NCBI GenBank assembly: GCA_045530865.1
Contig: JAZSCX010000105.1
Coordinates: 1 to 9,285 of the forward strand
DNA from: Avoscillospira sp045530865
GTDB lineage: Bacteria > Bacillota > Clostridia > Oscillospirales > Oscillospiraceae
Length of the DNA stretch: 9,285 nucleotides
Direction of reading: 5' to 3'
Numbering within the stretch: position 1 is the first letter of the stretch; each line of letters opens with the position of its first letter. The position numbers and the translations under genes were made by a program. Below are positions 6,292 to 9,285 of this stretch, piece after piece. The notes beneath the pieces are model-generated. The model worked only from the letters and a program-made list of their open reading frames with translations. It searched no databases and was not told the DNA's origin.

Positions 6292-7419
6292 TCAGTCGAG
6301 GAAGTAGATCACAACATCGCGGCGTCCGAACTGGATGCACTCATCATGGGTATCGTAGTACAGATCCACGATATTGCCCTTGATTACGCCGCCGGTATCC
6401 TCGGCTACACAGTAGCCGTAGACATATTCGCCGTCAGCGGATGCGATGTACATTCTGGTGCCCAGCGGGATCACGCGGGGATCCACGGCAATGGCGCCTA
6501 CGCGGGCTTGCGTGCCGGTAAAGGTGATGCCCTCGCCGATGTATTCCCAGGTGTTGCAGGTGTAGGCGGTGGCTTCAAACAGAGCAGCCTCATTGTAGGC
6601 AAGATTGGTGCCGGGAACGAACTTCTGCTCGCCGGTTTCGGCGGTCTCACTCTTCAGCGGAGGCTTGTAGGAATAATTGTCATCGGTGATCAGATAATCA
6701 TCCACATGGGTAAAGCCCTGCTCCATCACATAGCGGTCCATGCCGCGAAGCACAACTTTTTCCTGCGGTGCCGCAACCACATTCTGGGACAGAATAGTTC
6801 GCTTGATCTCCACGCCGTTTTCGTAGGTGATCTGGGCGGTGTACCGGGTGGTACCTTCGACACCTTCTCGCAGAACAACCTCTTCGCCGGTGGGAAGAGT
6901 GCTGTCTTCGTACACAAAGGTTTCGAAGGGGATCGGTTCATCGAACTCCTGGGTTTCCAGTACGATGCGGGTGATCTCGATGCTCATGCCGTCATAGGTC
7001 TCGGTATCGAGTGTGCAGGACAGGGTGTCGGAATCGGAAAGCGTAATGCCCAGTTCTTCCAGAATTTCGCGGACGGTTTCTCCATAGGAGCCGACCACAT
7101 AGATCTCGTCATGGTCCTTGACGGAGATCATCTGGACACGGTTAATGTGGATCTCTGCAATTCCGTTTCCGTTAAAGGTGGTGTAGGTGTCTGACTCGCG
7201 CAGCTTCAGGCCGGCTTCCGCAATGACTTCCTGCGGGTCGTTGCTGTTGGACAGACAGACGATAATACTGTCGCCATCGGTGATGACGTATTTGGTCTGA
7301 GCAAAAGCAGGGAGTGTCAGAAGAATTGCTGTGGTGGCCAGAATCACGATCAAAACGATCCAACGGAGGGCGATCATGGGACGGGATTTGCTCGTCACAA
7401 AATGCTTGATTGTGCGCAT
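6292..7419 (-). CDS. YabE-like cell-wall protein with DUF348, G5 and 3D domains
   Basis: A 375-residue exported protein probably acting on peptidoglycan. Residues 1-15 are basic, 16-38 are a membrane segment and LPAFA-Q (36-41) resembles a signal peptidase site. Then come DUF348-type ubiquitin-like units (about 42-150), a G5 domain (about 152-226, with EPIPFET and LPTGEE) and a C-terminal 3D domain (about 279-375). The 3D domain has FEATAYT (281-287), RVGAIAVDPRVIPLGT (306-321) and EDTGG (340-344), with the three name-giving aspartates at D313, D341 and D352. These match the fold shared with MltA-type lytic transglycosylases, so cleavage of glycan strands is likely but inferred. The start is set by AAAGGAGGT 6 nt upstream; an in-frame ATG at 7468-7470 would put this site inside the gene and is rejected. 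It is transcribed alone, divergent from thrS. Confidence 0.92.
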   Translation of the reverse strand: MRTIKHFVTSKSRPMIALRWIVLIVILATTAILLTLPAFAQTKYVITDGDSIIVCLSNSNDPQEVIAEAGLKLRESDTYTTFNGNGIAEIHINRVQMISVKDHDEIYVVGSYGETVREILEELGITLSDSDTLSCTLDTETYDGMSIEITRIVLETQEFDEPIPFETFVYEDSTLPTGEEVVLREGVEGTTRYTAQITYENGVEIKRTILSQNVVAAPQEKVVLRGMDRYVMEQGFTHVDDYLITDDNYSYKPPLKSETAETGEQKFVPGTNLAYNEAALFEATAYTCNTWEYIGEGITFTGTQARVGAIAVDPRVIPLGTRMYIASADGEYVYGYCVAEDTGGVIKGNIVDLYYDTHDECIQFGRRDVVIYFLD

Positions 7420-7425
7420 CAGAGT

Positions 7426-7434
7426 ACCTCCTTT
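7426..7434 (-). promoter_or_regulatory. Ribosome binding site that decides the 3D-protein start
   Basis: AAAGGAGGT on the minus strand is a full anti-16S match, 6 nt before the ATG at 7419-7417. It lies inside the longer reading frame that begins at 7470, which has no such site. The shorter start also places the basic residues and membrane segment at the N-terminus, as a signal peptide needs. Confidence 0.93.
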
Positions 7435-7463
7435 CACGCAAATTTGAGTTGGAAAAATAAAAT

Positions 7464-7489
7464 ATGACAAAAGGTAACAAACAGTTACA
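7464..7489 (-). promoter_or_regulatory. Three TGTNAY half-sites with 10-bp period in the 3D-gene leader
   Basis: Read on the minus strand: TGTAAC, four bases, TGTTAC, four bases, TGTCAT. The half-sites recur exactly every 10 bp, on one face of the helix. They resemble the WalR (YycF) box TGTWAH-N5-TGTWAH that controls wall hydrolases in Bacillus, but the spacer is 4 rather than 5. They lie roughly 20-50 nt after the predicted transcription start, a position suited to repression. The first two can also be read as a GTAAC/GTTAC hairpin. A second small hairpin, GAAGC/GCTTC, lies at 7493-7506. Confidence 0.4.
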
Positions 7490-7518
7490 AAGGAAGCAAG
7501 TGCTTCTCGACAATTTGC

Positions 7519-7546
7519 ATTATAACAAATAATTCTAAAAAGTCAA
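7519..7546 (-). promoter_or_regulatory. Promoter of the 3D-domain gene
   Basis: On the minus strand, TTGACT (7546-7541), a 16-bp spacer and a perfect TATAAT (7524-7519) preceded by TGT, an extended -10. Predicted start near 7512 gives a leader of about 93 nt. Confidence 0.82.
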
Positions 7547-7710
7547 GCCCTTACGTTAAAAAACGGTATTTCGACAACTTTTTCGAGGTTTACAGATAAT
7601 GGACATTATTGGAAACTACCCCAAATATTTGCGGTTTCTGTAAAAAATGGACACAATATGTTGAAAAAAGTTACAGACTGGTTCACATAATGTAACTTTT
7701 TGAAAATTAT
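7547..7710. repeat. Gene-free AT-rich stretch with nested inverted repeats
   Basis: No gene is visible. TTTACAG (7589-7595) pairs with CTGTAAA (7638-7644). Between them are ATAAT/ATTAT flanking the tetraloop GGAC, and GAAAC (7612-7616) with GTTTC (7634-7638), so the block could fold as a three-way junction. AATGGACA occurs twice, at 7598-7605 and 7646-7653. An 11-bp perfect inverted repeat, AAAAAGTTACA/TGTAACTTTTT (7665-7675 and 7691-7701), ends 9 bp before the thrS -35. The stretch lies upstream of both divergent promoters, so DNA-level roles (operator, architectural site) are more likely than RNA structure. Some of this may be chance in AT-rich DNA. Confidence 0.45.
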
Positions 7711-7739
7711 TTGACAATCGCAAAAAAACGTGTTATATT
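7711..7739 (+). promoter_or_regulatory. thrS: Promoter of the T-box-thrS transcript
   Basis: Perfect TTGACA (7711-7716), a 17-bp spacer and TATATT (7734-7739) with TG at the extended -10 position. Transcription should start near 7746, just before T-box stem I. Confidence 0.88.
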
Positions 7740-7745
7740 GTGCAG

Positions 7746-7995
7746 GAAAACAGGCAAAGACGAAGATATGAGCTTGTAATACCGGCCCAGAGAGGATCCT
7801 TCAAAGGCTGCAAGAGGGTCTGCCCTAGGTTACAAAGCTTACCACTTCCGAGCTGCATTCCGAAAGAAGGAATGCCGGGACCTCCCGTTACAGAGGCGAC
7901 GAGCGGCAGCTTCCAAAAGCTGCAAGCAGGGTGGAACCGTGGAATACAAATGCTGTATCCCACCCCTGAACCAATCAGGGGTGGGATTCTTTTTT
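7746..7995 (+). promoter_or_regulatory. Threonine T-box riboswitch, specifier ACC
   Basis: A tRNA-sensing leader that lets transcription read into thrS when uncharged tRNA-Thr binds. Stem I: GAAG (7762-7765) pairs with CTTC (7845-7848), and AGCTT-GTAA (7771-7779) with TTAC-AAGCT (7830-7839) around one bulged A. The specifier loop between them has ACC at 7841-7843 followed by A, the threonine codon read by a GGU anticodon. The distal part has AGAGAG (near 7789-7794) and GGCTG-CAAGAG. Further hairpins are 7855-7861/7869-7875, 7876-7879/7884-7887 and stem III 7906-7912/7917-7923. The T-box is AGGGTGGAACCGTGG (7928-7942). AGGG pairs with CCCT (7964-7967) and GTGG with CCAC (7960-7963), leaving the TGGAACC bulge that captures the tRNA acceptor end; the A of TGGA predicts a U discriminator base. 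Canonical ACCGCG is ACCGTG here, compensated in the partner strand. Confidence 0.97.
7957..7995 (+). terminator. T-box intrinsic terminator
   Basis: Thirteen uninterrupted pairs (7957-7969 with 7975-7987), loop ACCAA, then TTCTTTTTT. Its 5' arm contains the CCACCCCT needed for the antiterminator, so the two folds exclude each other, as T-box control requires. Confidence 0.97.
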
Positions 7996-8027
7996 CTGCC
8001 CCAAAATCAACAAGGAGGCAATCCGTT

Positions 8028-9285
8028 ATGAGCGAAGAAAACATGTACACCTTTGAAAACGAACAGTACCGCAAGACCTACTGGCACACCTGCTCCCATA
8101 TCATGGCGCAGGCTGTCAAGCGACTGTGGCCCGAGACCAAGCTGGCCATCGGCCCTGCCATTGAAAACGGCTTCTATTATGACTTCGACAGCGAGAAGAA
8201 TTTCTCTGCCGAGGATCTGGAGGCCATAGAAGCGGAGACGCGTAAGAACTGCAAGGAAAAGCAGAAGCTGGGGCGATTTGAGCTGCCCCGTGCAGAAGCT
8301 CTGGAACTGATGAAGGACGAACCCTACAAGGTAGAGCTGATCAACGATCTGCCCGAGGATGCCGTTATCTCCTTCTACAAGCAGGGCGAGTTCACTGACC
8401 TGTGCGCCGGCCCCCATCTGGATTCCACCAGCCGCGTCAAGGGTAATGCCATCAAGCTGACCTCCGCCACCGGTGCTTACTGGCGCGGCGATTCCAACCG
8501 CAAGATGCTGCAGCGTATTTATGCCGTGGCGTTCCCCAAGAAGGAAGAACTGGATGCTTACATTGCTGAGCGTGAAGAAGCTCTGAAGCGCGACCACAAC
8601 AAGCTGGGCCGTGAACTGGAGTACTTCACCACCGTGGAAGAAATCGGCCAGGGCCTCCCCATCCTGCTGCCCAAGGGCGCCAGAACCGTTCAGACCCTGC
8701 AGCGCTGGATCGAGGATGAAGAGCAGAAGCGCGGCTATCTGCTGACCAAGACGCCTCTTATGGCCAAGAGCGACCTGTATAAGATCTCCGGCCACTGGGA
8801 TCACTACCGTGACGGCATGTTCGTCATGGGTGACGCCGATGACGAGAGCAAGGAATGCTTTGCCCTGCGTCCCATGACCTGCCCCTTCCAGTATCAGGTG
8901 TTCCTGAACCGCCAGCGCTCCTACCGTGATTTGCCCATGCGTCTGGGCGAGACGTCCACCCTGTTCCGCAACGAGGATTCCGGCGAGATGCACGGCCTGA
9001 TCCGTGTCCGCCAGTTCACCATTTCCGAGGGCCATCTGGTGCTGCGTCCCGATCAGCTGGAAGAGGAGTTCAAGGGCTGTCTGGATCTGGCAAAGTATGT
9101 GCTGGAAACTGTCGGTATGCTGGAAAACTGCAGCTTCCGTTTCTCCCAGTGGGATCCCAACAACACCGCAAAGTATGAGGGTACCGCCGAGCAGTGGAAC
9201 GCCGCGCAGGCTGCCATGGGCCAGATTCTGGATGATCTGGGTGTCAAGTATGAGATCGGCATTGACGAAGCCGCATTCTACGGCC
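8028..9285 (+). CDS. thrS: Threonyl-tRNA synthetase, TGS-less, 3' end cut by the window
   Basis: A cytoplasmic class II synthetase that charges tRNA-Thr; 419 residues are visible and the frame is open at the edge. It begins only 19 residues before the editing-domain HTCSH, so the usual N-terminal TGS domain (about 55-60 residues) is absent. It cannot start earlier, because the T-box terminator lies upstream. The editing residues are intact: H20, H24, C126 and H130 (CAGPH). The catalytic domain starts near residue 195, with LPKGARTVQTLQRWIEDE as motif 1 region. C285 (RPMTCP) and H336 (ISEGH) correspond to the first two zinc ligands; the third lies outside. Motif 2 reads FRNEDSGEMHGLIRVRQFT where common bacterial ThrRS have HRYEPSGALHGLMRVRGFT, so this is a divergent clade. 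AAGGAGG (8012-8018) lies 9 nt before the ATG. Codons are strongly C/G-ending, as expected of a highly expressed gene. Confidence 0.96.
   Translation, partial: MSEENMYTFENEQYRKTYWHTCSHIMAQAVKRLWPETKLAIGPAIENGFYYDFDSEKNFSAEDLEAIEAETRKNCKEKQKLGRFELPRAEALELMKDEPYKVELINDLPEDAVISFYKQGEFTDLCAGPHLDSTSRVKGNAIKLTSATGAYWRGDSNRKMLQRIYAVAFPKKEELDAYIAEREEALKRDHNKLGRELEYFTTVEEIGQGLPILLPKGARTVQTLQRWIEDEEQKRGYLLTKTPLMAKSDLYKISGHWDHYRDGMFVMGDADDESKECFALRPMTCPFQYQVFLNRQRSYRDLPMRLGETSTLFRNEDSGEMHGLIRVRQFTISEGHLVLRPDQLEEEFKGCLDLAKYVLETVGMLENCSFRFSQWDPNNTAKYEGTAEQWNAAQAAMGQILDDLGVKYEIGIDEAAFYG

Noticed and set aside
6346..7194. Plus-strand frame opposite the 3D-domain gene
   Set aside because: No ribosome binding site or recognisable motif; the opposite strand has the G5 and 3D motifs.
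7420..7468. Longer N-terminus for the 3D protein starting at 7470
   Set aside because: The strong AAAGGAGGT lies inside this extension, 6 nt before the downstream ATG, and the extension would bury the signal peptide.
7420..7512. Cyclic-di-AMP (ydaO/yuaA) riboswitch before the wall gene
   Set aside because: These often precede wall-hydrolase genes, but the leader is only about 93 nt and shows none of the conserved core.
8007..9035. Minus-strand frame of 342 codons opposite thrS
   Set aside because: The plus strand encodes unmistakable ThrRS editing and catalytic motifs behind a T-box and ribosome binding site.

Overview
The window looks like chromosomal DNA of a Gram-positive clostridial organism, most likely a gut Oscillospiraceae/Ruminococcaceae-type Firmicute. 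Several things point there: a perfect CIRCE operator in front of clpB, a threonine T-box riboswitch in front of thrS, a G5/3D-domain cell-wall protein, strong AGGAGG ribosome binding sites, and sigma-A promoters spaced 16-17 bp. The genus cannot be fixed from the sequence alone. Most of the content is housekeeping.

Layout. Positions 1-137 hold a cluster of short perfect hairpins that resembles the non-coding end of an IS200/IS605-type element; it abuts the stop codon of the next gene. Positions 139-2204 (minus strand) are a two-gene unit: a minimal DEAD-box RNA helicase from a good promoter, then a short DprA-like DNA-processing protein whose TTG start overlaps the helicase stop. The DprA-like protein ends in QLSLF, an exact match to the bacterial sliding-clamp binding consensus. 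Positions 2205-2582 are a gene-free, AT-rich divergent region with a long orphan hairpin, a possible 15-residue ORF with a strong ribosome binding site, and the clpB promoter with its CIRCE.

Positions 2583-5177 (plus) are clpB, ended by a strong terminator. Positions 5289-6254 (plus) encode a membrane-anchored DUF4097-type beta-repeat protein. A shared bidirectional hairpin separates it from a convergent gene at 6292-7419 (minus), a secreted or anchored YabE-like DUF348-G5-3D protein.

Positions 7420-8027 are gene-free but dense in regulation. They hold the promoter and 5' leader of the 3D protein, including three TGTNAY half-sites repeating every 10 bp. Next is an AT-rich stretch with nested inverted repeats. 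Last come the thrS promoter and a complete T-box with specifier ACC, stem III, antiterminator and terminator. From 8028 to the window edge is the 5' part of a threonyl-tRNA synthetase that lacks the TGS domain and has a divergent motif 2.

The genes do not form one pathway. Common themes are proteostasis under HrcA (clpB), envelope function (DUF4097 and 3D proteins), translation under tRNA-sensing control (thrS), and a coupled RNA helicase/DNA-processing pair. I see no clear new multi-gene system. The points most worth a second look are the DprA-like protein with its clamp motif, the repeat arrays around 7464-7701, and the covarying T-box core.
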